A stretch of DNA of 9,787 nt. It comes from an uncultured Eubacteriales bacterium. GTDB lineage: Bacteria; Bacillota; Clostridia; Lachnospirales; Lachnospiraceae. Under the pieces are notes generated by a model. The model had not been told where the DNA came from. It searched no databases and saw only the letters and a list, made by a program, of their open reading frames with translations. Below, in pieces: positions 1-6,233 of this stretch. Within the stretch, counting starts at the first letter, position 1. Each line of letters begins with the position of its first letter. The translations under genes and the position numbers were made by a program. Location: contig CACYBV010000185.1 of assembly GCA_902772745.1 (NCBI GenBank), positions 1-9,787 of the forward strand. Reading direction: 5' to 3'.

Positions 1-727
1 AAAGCGCTTCCCGAATCAGCTTTCCGACTGCATTTCGGACCATGTCAGACAGTTCTTTCACGGAATGCTTCATCGCGTGGTTTGCACGGCTGATTACGTC
101 GGCGCCGAATGCGGTCTGCGGATTCAGCATGCTCCTTGCCGAAAGAAGTTTCCCGCTTTCGGTATCCGCAAGATAGAGGACAATGGTGGTGGTTCCGATA
201 TCGACGGCGGCTGAAAGCACCCGGCCTTCCTTCCTGAGGTCCAGAAGTTCCTCCCGGTACAGAACTGCCTGCGGCGCATACGAAAGCGCGCGCAATTTCT
301 GCTGAAGTCCGTCTGCAATCCCGGGATCCGGACGGATTTCCGGCCCGCCGGCCCGAAGGACTGCTTCCCTGAGACACGTCCATTCGGAACGGGGATTCTT
401 CAGGCCTGCCGGTTCCACTTCAAGCGGATATGCCCGGACAGCCGGGGAAAGTTCAAACTGGCCGTCGGAGCCTGCTGTCAGGATCCGGTGTTTTTTATCG
501 GATTTCAGAAATACCGTGAGATTCCGGCGGACCTCTGTTTCACAGGCCAGCACGGATTTTCGCCTGCCGTCTTCCGTCAGGATTTCAACGCGGCATTTTC
601 CGCAGGTTCCGTTTCCGCCGCAGGGGGCGTCCGGCTGCAGGCCGGCTGCGATTTCCGCCGCGAGAAGAGAAGTCCCGTCCCGGACTTCAACAGATGTATT
701 CTGATAAGGAAAGCTGATTCTGACCAT
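1..727 (-). CDS. [2Fe-2S] ferredoxin / ASKHA-domain corrinoid-activation protein, N-terminal part
   Basis: Open reading frame without a stop, running off the left edge; 242 residues are visible. Residues 1-80 form a plant-type [2Fe-2S] ferredoxin domain with cluster ligands C36, C42, C45 and C62 (C-x5-C-x2-C-x16-C, around CGGNGTCGKC). From about residue 172 an ASKHA (actin/sugar kinase/Hsp70) ATPase fold begins with the phosphate-binding motif DIGTTT at 176-181, followed by NPQTAFGADVISR, typical of this family. Known members (RACo and the bacterial O-demethylase activating enzymes) use ATP and the Fe-S cluster to reduce Co(II) corrinoid back to Co(I) so that methyl transfer can resume; full-length proteins are usually around 500-650 residues, so more than half is missing here. 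The ATG at 727 has GGGGAG (735-740) seven bases upstream. Its neighbours, a URO-D-type protein and a thymidylate-synthase relative, fit a methyltransferase system. Family assignment is firm; the partner corrinoid protein is not seen. Confidence 0.9.
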   Translation of the reverse strand, partial: MVRISFPYQNTSVEVRDGTSLLAAEIAAGLQPDAPCGGNGTCGKCRVEILTEDGRRKSVLACETEVRRNLTVFLKSDKKHRILTAGSDGQFELSPAVRAYPLEVEPAGLKNPRSEWTCLREAVLRAGGPEIRPDPGIADGLQQKLRALSYAPQAVLYREELLDLRKEGRVLSAAVDIGTTTIVLYLADTESGKLLSARSMLNPQTAFGADVISRANHAMKHSVKELSDMVRNAVGKLIREAL

Positions 728-766
728 CGGTACACTCCCCGGGAAATAACGGTCTTGAAAAACAGA

Positions 767-791
767 CAGGCGGGTACGAAAAACCCGCCTG
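767..791 (-). terminator. Hairpin with T-tract between the thymidylate-synthase-like and ASKHA genes
   Basis: A perfect 9-bp inverted repeat (CAGGCGGGT at 767-775, ACCCGCCTG at 783-791) has a 7-nt loop. Read on the minus strand it is followed by TCTGTTTTTC, the layout of a rho-independent terminator. The T run is short and begins three bases after the stem, so termination may be partial. It lies 40 bases before the start of the ASKHA gene, with no obvious promoter in between, so it may set a lower level of the activator relative to the upstream genes. Confidence 0.65.
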
Positions 792-810
792 AGTGATCAC
801 GTTTCAGGCT

Positions 811-828
811 CCGAAAGGCTGCTTTCGG
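811..828 (-). other. Small hairpin just after the thymidylate-synthase-like stop codon
   Basis: A perfect 7-bp inverted repeat (CCGAAAG / CTTTCGG) with a 4-nt loop sits 8 bases downstream of the stop codon on the minus strand. No T-tract follows it on either strand, so it is not a classical terminator by itself. It could stabilise a 3' end or act together with the stronger hairpin at 767-791. The structure is certain; any role is a guess. Confidence 0.35.
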
Positions 829-835
829 AAACCCG

Positions 836-1576
836 TCAGTTTCCTTTTTCCTTCTGCTCGCGGACCATCATCGCGATCGCGGGCCGCTGTTCTTCCATCA
901 GCTCATCCCAGTCGCCTTCATATTCGTACTCCAGCTCGTCGCCGCGCTGAATCCTCTGGATATAACCGTCAAGAAGTTCAAAATCCCTGGCGTAGCAGTG
1001 AAAGCTGTTGGCGCGGTGGGTATAGCTGCCCATCGGAAGCCCCAGCTCGTCCGCGATCTTTTTCTGCAGAAGGATCAGTGCAAACGCATTCATGAAAGAA
1101 GCCTTGCATGCGTCGTTGGAGCGGAAAAGAATTTTGCAGTGCAGCGCTCCGTCGCGGACAAAGTACTGCGCATGCTGCCAGCAGGCGGGATCGTCGGAAC
1201 CCATGTCCTCCGGAGAACGGATATCCATCACGGCGCGCCGGGACCAGGGATTCCTTCTGAGCTCCTCGATAATAAAAGAATACTGGTAAGCGTAGCGCTG
1301 GTGATAAGTGTAAACCCAGTTGCCCCGGTCGATTTCGAAATCCATGATGCCGTCGAGCATTTCCTGCCGGTACTGCTCGAGGCTCCTGGGATCGCCGAAG
1401 AACAGGCGTGAGATCATCGGCTCCGCCATCGGTTCGTGTACGACATAGGTCATGCTGACTTCCTTCTGCTCCGTATTCCAGTCGGGGCAGGGGATGACCG
1501 GAGCATCCTGAAGCGCGAGGAGCGCCCTGTGATAGGCTTCCGGAAGGGTCCTTCCTTCCACGAATACTTCTTTCAT
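836..1576 (-). CDS. Thymidylate synthase-fold protein (non-canonical ThyA relative)
   Basis: 246 residues, compared with 264 for E. coli ThyA. The core of the thymidylate synthase / dCMP hydroxymethylase fold is recognisable. R113-R114 in PWSRRAVM match the pair that reaches the phosphate of the partner subunit. C132 in PACW matches the catalytic Cys; R152-S-x-D155 follows exactly 20 residues later, as in E. coli; N163 is 8 residues after the Asp; and H193-x-Y195 is 30 residues after the Asn. All these spacings equal those of E. coli C146, R166, D169, N177, H207 and Y209, as recalled without a computed alignment. Differences are a Trp instead of His after the Cys, no RTGTG phosphate loop near the N-terminus, and a C-terminus that lacks the usual closing segment and ends in an acidic stretch. 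It resembles the shorter archaeal-type branch of the family. Start ATG 1576 has AAAGGA about 11 bases upstream. It lies 54 bases after a URO-D-type gene and before a corrinoid activator, so a folate/one-carbon role other than ordinary dTMP synthesis is plausible but unproven. Confidence 0.82.
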   Translation of the reverse strand: MKEVFVEGRTLPEAYHRALLALQDAPVIPCPDWNTEQKEVSMTYVVHEPMAEPMISRLFFGDPRSLEQYRQEMLDGIMDFEIDRGNWVYTYHQRYAYQYSFIIEELRRNPWSRRAVMDIRSPEDMGSDDPACWQHAQYFVRDGALHCKILFRSNDACKASFMNAFALILLQKKIADELGLPMGSYTHRANSFHCYARDFELLDGYIQRIQRGDELEYEYEGDWDELMEEQRPAIAMMVREQKEKGN

Positions 1577-1630
1577 TATCTGATCGGTCCTTTCAATGGT
1601 CTTTTTCTGAGAATTTTTTTCGCCCGGGGA

Positions 1631-2674
1631 TCAGAACATGATCCGCATCGGAAGCCGCGAAGCCTCCAGTTCTTCCTCGGTTCCGCCGAAGTGCGCCAGG
1701 TTGTATCTGTCGATCGCGTCCGAGAGCGCCTTGTAGGTTCCTTTATATACGGAGCCCGGCCCACCCTGGGTGATGCAGGGAATGAAGCCTTTATTCGTAC
1801 CGACGGATTCGATCGCCCGAAGCGCGGCTTTTTCGCAGTCCTCCGGTGTCCAGCCTTCGAAATCCACAAACTTGTTGTCGATCTCGCCCATGAAGGTGAT
1901 TTTGTCGCCGTATTTCCTGACGAGCTCGGGCACGTTGTTGGAGTGCATGCAGCCCTGCCATACGTTGATGCCCATCTCGATCATATAGGGGATCAGGTTT
2001 GCGCAGTAAGAGTCCGAATGATGAATGATGAATTCCACACCATGATTATGATAATAACCGTAAACTTCCCTGTACGCATCAAGGAAGAAATCTTCGAACA
2101 TCGAGGGGCGGAGGAAGGAATTCGTTTCGCTGCCCCAGTCGTCGTGGTGGAAGACCGCTTCGGGGTGAAGACGCGCGCAGATGCTCTCAGCCATCTTCAG
2201 TTCGTATTCGGTGAGGTATTTGACAAGATCGTGCATCTCGTCCTCGTACTCCATGTAGTAAATGAGCGCATTGGTAATCTCGCACAGGTGGTGGGTCTGT
2301 TCGAAAATCCCGGGCGCGATCATGGCTGTTTTAAAGGCTTTCGTGCCGTCCACAGCCTCCCACATCGCGATGGCCCGTTCCCACTCCTCTTCGGAGACTT
2401 CAAGGGACGGCGCGTGTACATAATCCCGCCAGTTTTCGATGTCTTTGACAACGATTTTATCGGGCGTATGCACCGGGAAAGCACCGGGCGTTCCTTCCGG
2501 CCAGACATTGGTAACACCCCAGGCGTTCACAACCGGAGGTCCCCCGAGCACCGGCCGTTCGCCCCGAAATCCGGTCGGGTTTGGCAGAAGCGCCAGGGCT
2601 TCGTACTGATTGACAAAGCGCTCGGGATTCCGGCACAGAATGGTTTCACGCATATTTTCCTTTGCAGTAAGCAC
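1631..2674 (-). CDS. Uroporphyrinogen decarboxylase-superfamily protein (putative corrinoid/methyl-transfer enzyme)
   Basis: 347 residues from the GTG at 2674. The URO-D / MtaA TIM-barrel superfamily is shown by the N-terminal LTAKENMRETI, the FHHDDWGSETNSFLRP segment (about 175-190), the HHSDSYC segment (218-224) followed by the IEMGINVWQG strand-turn, and ITQGGPGSV near 301-309. Superfamily members include HemE and the zinc methyltransferases MtaA/MtbA, which move methyl groups between corrinoid proteins and thiols or folate. The HSCG zinc signature reads HSDS here, while a later Cys (C300) is kept. The neighbouring ASKHA activator favours methyl transfer over haem synthesis. Start choice: GTG 2674 has AAGGGGG seven bases upstream, whereas a TTG at 2734 and an ATG at 2707 in the same frame fall inside the promoter. 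First gene of the leftward operon, 54 bases before the thymidylate-synthase relative. The substrate is unknown. Confidence 0.85.
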   Translation of the reverse strand: MLTAKENMRETILCRNPERFVNQYEALALLPNPTGFRGERPVLGGPPVVNAWGVTNVWPEGTPGAFPVHTPDKIVVKDIENWRDYVHAPSLEVSEEEWERAIAMWEAVDGTKAFKTAMIAPGIFEQTHHLCEITNALIYYMEYEDEMHDLVKYLTEYELKMAESICARLHPEAVFHHDDWGSETNSFLRPSMFEDFFLDAYREVYGYYHNHGVEFIIHHSDSYCANLIPYMIEMGINVWQGCMHSNNVPELVRKYGDKITFMGEIDNKFVDFEGWTPEDCEKAALRAIESVGTNKGFIPCITQGGPGSVYKGTYKALSDAIDRYNLAHFGGTEEELEASRLPMRIMF

Positions 2675-2681
2675 GGGAATA

Positions 2682-2688
2682 CCCCCTT
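2682..2688 (-). promoter_or_regulatory. Ribosome binding site deciding the GTG start of the URO-D-type gene
   Basis: On the minus strand AAGGGGG is followed by a 7-nt spacer and GTG at 2674. This is the best Shine-Dalgarno match in the region. It lies downstream of the predicted transcription start, whereas the in-frame upstream ATG (2707) and TTG (2734) do not. Confidence 0.75.
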
Positions 2689-2705
2689 TTATATTTGATG
2701 AATTC

Positions 2706-2734
2706 ATTGTATCAGATCCACGGGGCTTTTTCAA
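2706..2734 (-). promoter_or_regulatory. Sigma-70/sigma-A promoter of the leftward operon
   Basis: Read on the minus strand: -35 TTGAAA (2734-2729), a 17-nt spacer, -10 TACAAT (2711-2706) with a TG one base before the -10 (extended -10). The start of transcription is expected near 2699, giving a leader of about 25 nt to the GTG at 2674. A perfect 10-bp palindrome, ATGAATTCAT (2698-2707), covers the last bases of the -10 and the start site and could be an operator. Confidence 0.8.
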
Positions 2735-2808
2735 GCAATATGTTCCTTATGCGGCGGAGTTTCGAAAAAAGATGGAAGTTTATTGCAGTTTTAAAAAAAT
2801 GCCGGATT

Positions 2809-2828
2809 TGTTGGACATCTGTTGGACA
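2809..2828 (+). repeat. 9-nt direct repeat upstream of the rightward promoter
   Basis: TGTTGGACA occurs at 2809-2817 and again at 2820-2828, an 11-base period (one helical turn), ending eight bases before the TATAAT at 2837. Same-face direct repeats next to a -10 with a poor -35 are typical of activator or response-regulator sites. The repeat is certain; the binding role is inferred. Confidence 0.6.
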
Positions 2829-2842
2829 CAGGGCTGTATAAT
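2812..2842 (+). promoter_or_regulatory. Probable promoter of the large coiled-coil protein gene
   Basis: A perfect -10 TATAAT lies at 2837-2842. The best -35 match is TGGACA at 2812-2817, with a long 19-nt spacer, inside the first copy of the direct repeat. The unusual spacing suggests either a weak core promoter helped by a bound activator or a -35-independent promoter. Transcription would start near 2849, about 180 nt before the coding region. Confidence 0.55.
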
Positions 2843-3018
2843 GCACCTGACGGATCTGAAAATCTCTCGTCTTTGTCATCTTTTTGCGAAGCCTTAAGAG
2901 AAATCCTGCCGAATTAACCGCCCGCGGAAAAATCGCCATAATTGTCCGGCGAACAGGTTCCCAGCCAAAACATGGTCATATTTTTACGGGGTGCTGAAAA
3001 GTTAAAAAATCGAAACAC

Positions 3019-3024
3019 AGGAGG
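3019..3024 (+). promoter_or_regulatory. Strong ribosome binding site fixing the start at 3032
   Basis: A perfect AGGAGG is followed by a 7-nt spacer and ATG at 3032. The same frame is open 30 codons further upstream, but no comparable site is found there, so the shorter protein is preferred. Confidence 0.85.
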
Positions 3025-3031
3025 TTTTACC

Positions 3032-6000
3032 ATGCCAGTAACAGTTGACCAGTTAAGAAGTAACAACAGGAAGGGTCCGGTCGTCTTCCAGAGAAACCGG
3101 ACCGCGTTGTACACGTTTTCACGCTATCTTTACAATCTCGCGCGGTCGATGAAGACAGGAAAAACCCGCAGGCTGGGCGTCGAGCTTGACAAATACAGCC
3201 AGGCGCTTCAGGATGTGGCATCGGACCCCAATGTTCCGGGGAACCGCGCCCAAATCGATGCCGCGCTGGATACGCTCGCGAATTTCGGAAACTTTTTAAG
3301 CAGTGCCTCAAGCCTCGATAACGGCGCCAACAATGTATGCGAGACTCTTATCGACGGCAGCGATGAGAGGGAGACAGCCTTCCGGGACGGTCTGAACGCC
3401 GTCAACGCCTACTGTGAATTCGGCCTCAATGTGAACAGCATTATCGACGGCGAGATTGACAATCCGACGGAGGAAGAGAGAAATGCGCGTCAGCAGCGGC
3501 TGGAGGACTGGAAGCAGCAGCGCACCAGGGAACGCGAGACAAACCTTGCCCGGGAGCGGCGCATAGCCGAAGCCCAGGAGCGGAACCGGATTAATGCACA
3601 GCTGCGGAGCAGGGAAGCGGACCGGCTGGCTGAAGAGGAGCGGCAGCGTGAACAGCAGAGACTGGAACAGCAGCGGCAGCAGAGACTGGAACAGCAGCGG
3701 CAGCAGGAAGAAGAGCGCATCCGGCAGCAGGAAGAACAGCGCCTCTCCGAGGAACAGCGGCAGCAGCGGGAACGCGATGCCCGGCGGGCTGAAGAGGAAC
3801 GGCAGCGCGCGCAGCGTCTGTCACTGGAGAACTTCCGGGATCAGGCACTTTCGGCCGCGCGGAATCCCAATACGTCTGCGAACGATAAAAAGACCTGTCT
3901 TGCCCAGACCGTGGCTTACCAGCGGGAACTGGACCGTGTGCAGGGCGGCGTGCGTCCTGTCAATATCAACAACGTAAATAACGATATCCAGGGAATTCTT
4001 GACGGCGCGGCGATTCAGATCGCGGAGCGGCGGGGGAATCTCGACACGCTTGCCCTGATGACGCCGCACAATCTTAACAATCACATCCTGAGTATGGAGC
4101 AGGAAGTCGGCCGCTATCAGGGAGGCAGTGAGGCTGCCCCGGCGCGCGCGCAGAATATTCTCGGGCAGCTGAACCGCACCTGGCGTGTGAGATCCGACAG
4201 CGCGGAATACCGGGCAATGAAGGAGACCGTACAGAGTATGGCGGGCCTTCAGAGAACCACCCAGACAGAAAATTACCTCGCTGCGGAGAATGTAACACGG
4301 TATATCGAGAAGAACCTGAACCGGGCGAAATCAGATGTCGGCATGACCCGTATGGCCTGTTCTCTGGCTTTTTTGAAGCAGATCATGTCGCCTGCGCAGT
4401 TCAAAGCCTACTGTATTAATCTAAACACGCGCCGTCATATTCCGAGCAGGATCAACGCAAACAGCATCGAATACGAAAAGTCGAATCCCCGCGCAATCAT
4501 CCCGGAGGAGATCGGCACGATCGCGGAGGTGTATCACGATGCCCGGGAGCGGATCAGCGACTGCGCACGCAGAGGCGAGAAACCGTCTGCGCGTGATCTC
4601 GCGATGATAACCGCGCTGAAGACTCTGGAGCGGAAAAACCAGGGCCGCGGCGGCGACGCGGTTGTCGTAGAGCATGAGGCGCTTCAGGAAGAAATCGAAA
4701 AGGTGATGCGGGATCCGCGCTTTATAAATGCATACCAGAACCGCCCGGATGACGAACTGTGCGAGCTTGGCTTCGGCGGAAATATCAATACGATTGAGGG
4801 CTACGCAGCGCCGCTTCGTCCGGATCAGCAGGAGCGCATCGACAACGGGAGAGTGCTTCGGGACCAGGCGGAGCGGGAGGCAAAGCGGAACCAGCTGAAT
4901 GAAAGACGACAGGCCTGGGAAGCTTTTGAGGGCCAGGAAGCCGAGCGCAGAAGGCAGCGGGACCGCGAGCGGGAAGAGCAGAGAAGGCAGGAACAGGAGC
5001 GCCAGCGGCAGGAACAGGAGCGCATCCGCGCGGAGCGGGAAGAGGCTGTATACCTTTCAAAGCATAAAGGCGCCATGCAGATCATCAAGGACCTGATTCC
5101 CGATGCGCTGAAGCTGAAGGAGCTTAATATATCGGGGCCGGTTGATGAAAATTACGCACAGAAGAAACTGGGAGGTATTTTCGGCATCCTGGAGGGAAAA
5201 GAAGAACCCGAAATAGAGGCGCCCAAAAACGTTGATTCCAAAAAGGAACTGAACGAAGTTTTCGACCTCCTGAATGATAAAAAAGAACCCAAAAAATCAG
5301 ACAAGCTGGTGCAGGATATCTTTGATGAGGTCATGGACGGAAAAAAGAATGCCGACAAGAGCACGGAAGAGATTCTGGCTTCTCTGATCGCCGTTCAGGA
5401 ATTTCAGAGACGGGAGAAGATCCATGAGAAGTACGAAGACAAGATGCTGAATACGGCGAAGCTCGAAAAACGCATCAACGTTCTGAAAAATGATCCTGTC
5501 GTGAAGGATATGGCGAAGGATCCGAAAACGGTGAAACTGATAAAAGAAGCTTTCCAGGAAGGCGAAAAGCAGAAGAAATTCGACAAGGATCTTTATTCCG
5601 TCACTTATCTGTGCAATGTCCTGAATAGGCAGTATAAGGATGAGGCGGCACGCAGAGAGAGATTGGCGAATTTGAAGATCCGGAACGGGTACGAGGACAG
5701 AAAGCCGCTTACGGATGCGCTTTTCCGGCTGGACAGAAGGCTGAACTACAAGAAGGTCGGCGCCTTCGCCGCTGAAATGACAGCCCTTCACGAGTTTGAA
5801 AAGCAGGGCGGCGGACCCGATGCGCATCTTGATTATGAAGCTTTCAAAAAACGCGTGGAAGAGCTTAAGAAGGATCCTGCCTTTGAAAAGATCGGCCAGA
5901 CCCTCATGGGGCTGACCCTTCAGCGGAAGATGCAGCAAACCGTCGTGATGGAGGAAAACCGTGAACAGGCCTTCGCCAAGATGGTGAACGACATGTACCG

Positions 6001-6064
6001 TGAGGAGGTCGCAAAGCGCGAAAAAGTTCAGGACGAACCGAAAAACGATGTACCTCATCTGTAA
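3032..6064 (+). CDS. Large Gln/Arg/Glu-rich coiled-coil protein of unknown function
   Basis: 1010 residues; I do not recognise a catalytic domain. The layout is a helical N-terminal region (1-143), a charged Q/R/E-rich helix (about 144-267), a mostly helical central region (268-595), a second charged helix (about 596-672), a Lys/Asp/Glu-rich linker with two similar segments (GGIFGILEGKEEPE and NEVFDLLNDKKEPK, about 705-760), and a helical C-terminal third. A short recurring pattern, roughly hydrophobic-x-K/R/N-D-P followed by F or V, occurs around residues 560-564 (MRDPRF), 818-824 (LKNDPVV) and 945-951 (LKKDPAF), each after a similar amphipathic helix. A weaker copy lies at 64-66 and another DP at 830-831. 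There is no signal peptide or membrane segment, so it is probably cytoplasmic, perhaps a scaffold or structural protein. It is transcribed alone, with its own promoter, AGGAGG site and terminator. The reading frame is certain; the function is open. Confidence 0.9.
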   Translation: MPVTVDQLRSNNRKGPVVFQRNRTALYTFSRYLYNLARSMKTGKTRRLGVELDKYSQALQDVASDPNVPGNRAQIDAALDTLANFGNFLSSASSLDNGANNVCETLIDGSDERETAFRDGLNAVNAYCEFGLNVNSIIDGEIDNPTEEERNARQQRLEDWKQQRTRERETNLARERRIAEAQERNRINAQLRSREADRLAEEERQREQQRLEQQRQQRLEQQRQQEEERIRQQEEQRLSEEQRQQRERDARRAEEERQRAQRLSLENFRDQALSAARNPNTSANDKKTCLAQTVAYQRELDRVQGGVRPVNINNVNNDIQGILDGAAIQIAERRGNLDTLALMTPHNLNNHILSMEQEVGRYQGGSEAAPARAQNILGQLNRTWRVRSDSAEYRAMKETVQSMAGLQRTTQTENYLAAENVTRYIEKNLNRAKSDVGMTRMACSLAFLKQIMSPAQFKAYCINLNTRRHIPSRINANSIEYEKSNPRAIIPEEIGTIAEVYHDARERISDCARRGEKPSARDLAMITALKTLERKNQGRGGDAVVVEHEALQEEIEKVMRDPRFINAYQNRPDDELCELGFGGNINTIEGYAAPLRPDQQERIDNGRVLRDQAEREAKRNQLNERRQAWEAFEGQEAERRRQRDREREEQRRQEQERQRQEQERIRAEREEAVYLSKHKGAMQIIKDLIPDALKLKELNISGPVDENYAQKKLGGIFGILEGKEEPEIEAPKNVDSKKELNEVFDLLNDKKEPKKSDKLVQDIFDEVMDGKKNADKSTEEILASLIAVQEFQRREKIHEKYEDKMLNTAKLEKRINVLKNDPVVKDMAKDPKTVKLIKEAFQEGEKQKKFDKDLYSVTYLCNVLNRQYKDEAARRERLANLKIRNGYEDRKPLTDALFRLDRRLNYKKVGAFAAEMTALHEFEKQGGGPDAHLDYEAFKKRVEELKKDPAFEKIGQTLMGLTLQRKMQQTVVMEENREQAFAKMVNDMYREEVAKREKVQDEPKNDVPHL
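3656..3703 (+). repeat. Exact 24-nt tandem duplication in the first charged helix
   Basis: Two adjacent identical 24-nt units (3656-3679 and 3680-3703) encode QRLEQQRQ twice. They keep the reading frame and sit in a longer CAG/CGG/GAA-rich stretch. Such units can change copy number by slippage, altering the length of the helix without a frameshift. Confidence 0.85.
4986..5023 (+). repeat. Heptad-encoding repeat in the second charged helix
   Basis: The 17-nt string GGCAGGAACAGGAGCGC occurs at 4986-5002 and 5007-5023, a 21-nt period that adds exactly seven residues (the RQEQERQ register), one coiled-coil heptad. It matches the idea that this helix grew by in-frame duplication, like the unit at 3656-3703. 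Confidence 0.75.
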
Positions 6065-6101
6065 GACGCAGGCGTGTGAGAGAAAATGAAATTGTAAACA
6101 G

Positions 6102-6141
6102 GAAGCGGCGGGCAGCACCGCCGCTTCTTTCGTTGCTTTTT
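6102..6141 (+). terminator. Rho-independent terminator of the coiled-coil gene
   Basis: A perfect 10-bp stem (GAAGCGGCGG at 6102-6111 with CCGCCGCTTC at 6118-6127) and a 6-nt loop are followed by TTTCGTTGCTTTTT. It lies 37 bases after the stop codon and separates this gene from the acyl-transfer operon. Confidence 0.9.
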
Positions 6142-6233
6142 CGCGGTTATGATAAAACCGGCTGCTCCGGATATTGTTTTCAGACATTACATAATCTGTC
6201 GGACAATATGATCTGATATCGAAAATAAAGTAA

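Larger units (their letters stand above)
2708..3031. other. Divergent intergenic region and leader of the large coiled-coil gene
   Basis: About 320 bases without a supported gene. From left to right it holds the leftward promoter (2706-2734), an A/T-rich stretch, the rightward promoter with its direct repeat (2809-2842), and an apparent leader of about 180 nt (about 2849-3031) ending in an AGGAGG ribosome binding site at 3019-3024. I saw only short imperfect stems in the leader (for example CGCC/GGCG around 2934-2951), no known riboswitch core, and no small ORF with a convincing ribosome binding site. Confidence 0.6.

Noticed and set aside
1436..2698. Plus-strand open frame of 420 codons
   Set aside because: It lies antisense across two well-supported minus-strand genes with recognisable family motifs, has no ribosome binding site, and shows no domain. 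It is a by-product of the codon usage of the real genes.
2675..2705. Cobalamin riboswitch upstream of the corrinoid-type operon
   Set aside because: The leader is only about 25 nt after the predicted start site, far too short for such an element.
2712..2939. Possible small minus-strand gene in the divergent intergenic region
   Set aside because: It has an ATG but no ribosome binding site, would run across the leftward promoter, and has no recognisable features.
2942..3031. Upstream extension of the coiled-coil protein by 30 residues
   Set aside because: The frame is open, but the AGGAGG with ideal spacing points to ATG 3032 and no comparable site precedes the upstream start.
3590..3830. CAG/CGG-rich repeats considered as CRISPR or other array
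   Set aside because: The repeats are in-frame codons for Gln, Arg and Glu in a charged helix, with no spacers or separate array structure.
5297..6187. Minus-strand open frame of 296 codons
   Set aside because: Antisense to the end of the coiled-coil gene and running through its terminator; the sequence is a low-complexity mirror of the Lys/Glu-rich coding strand.
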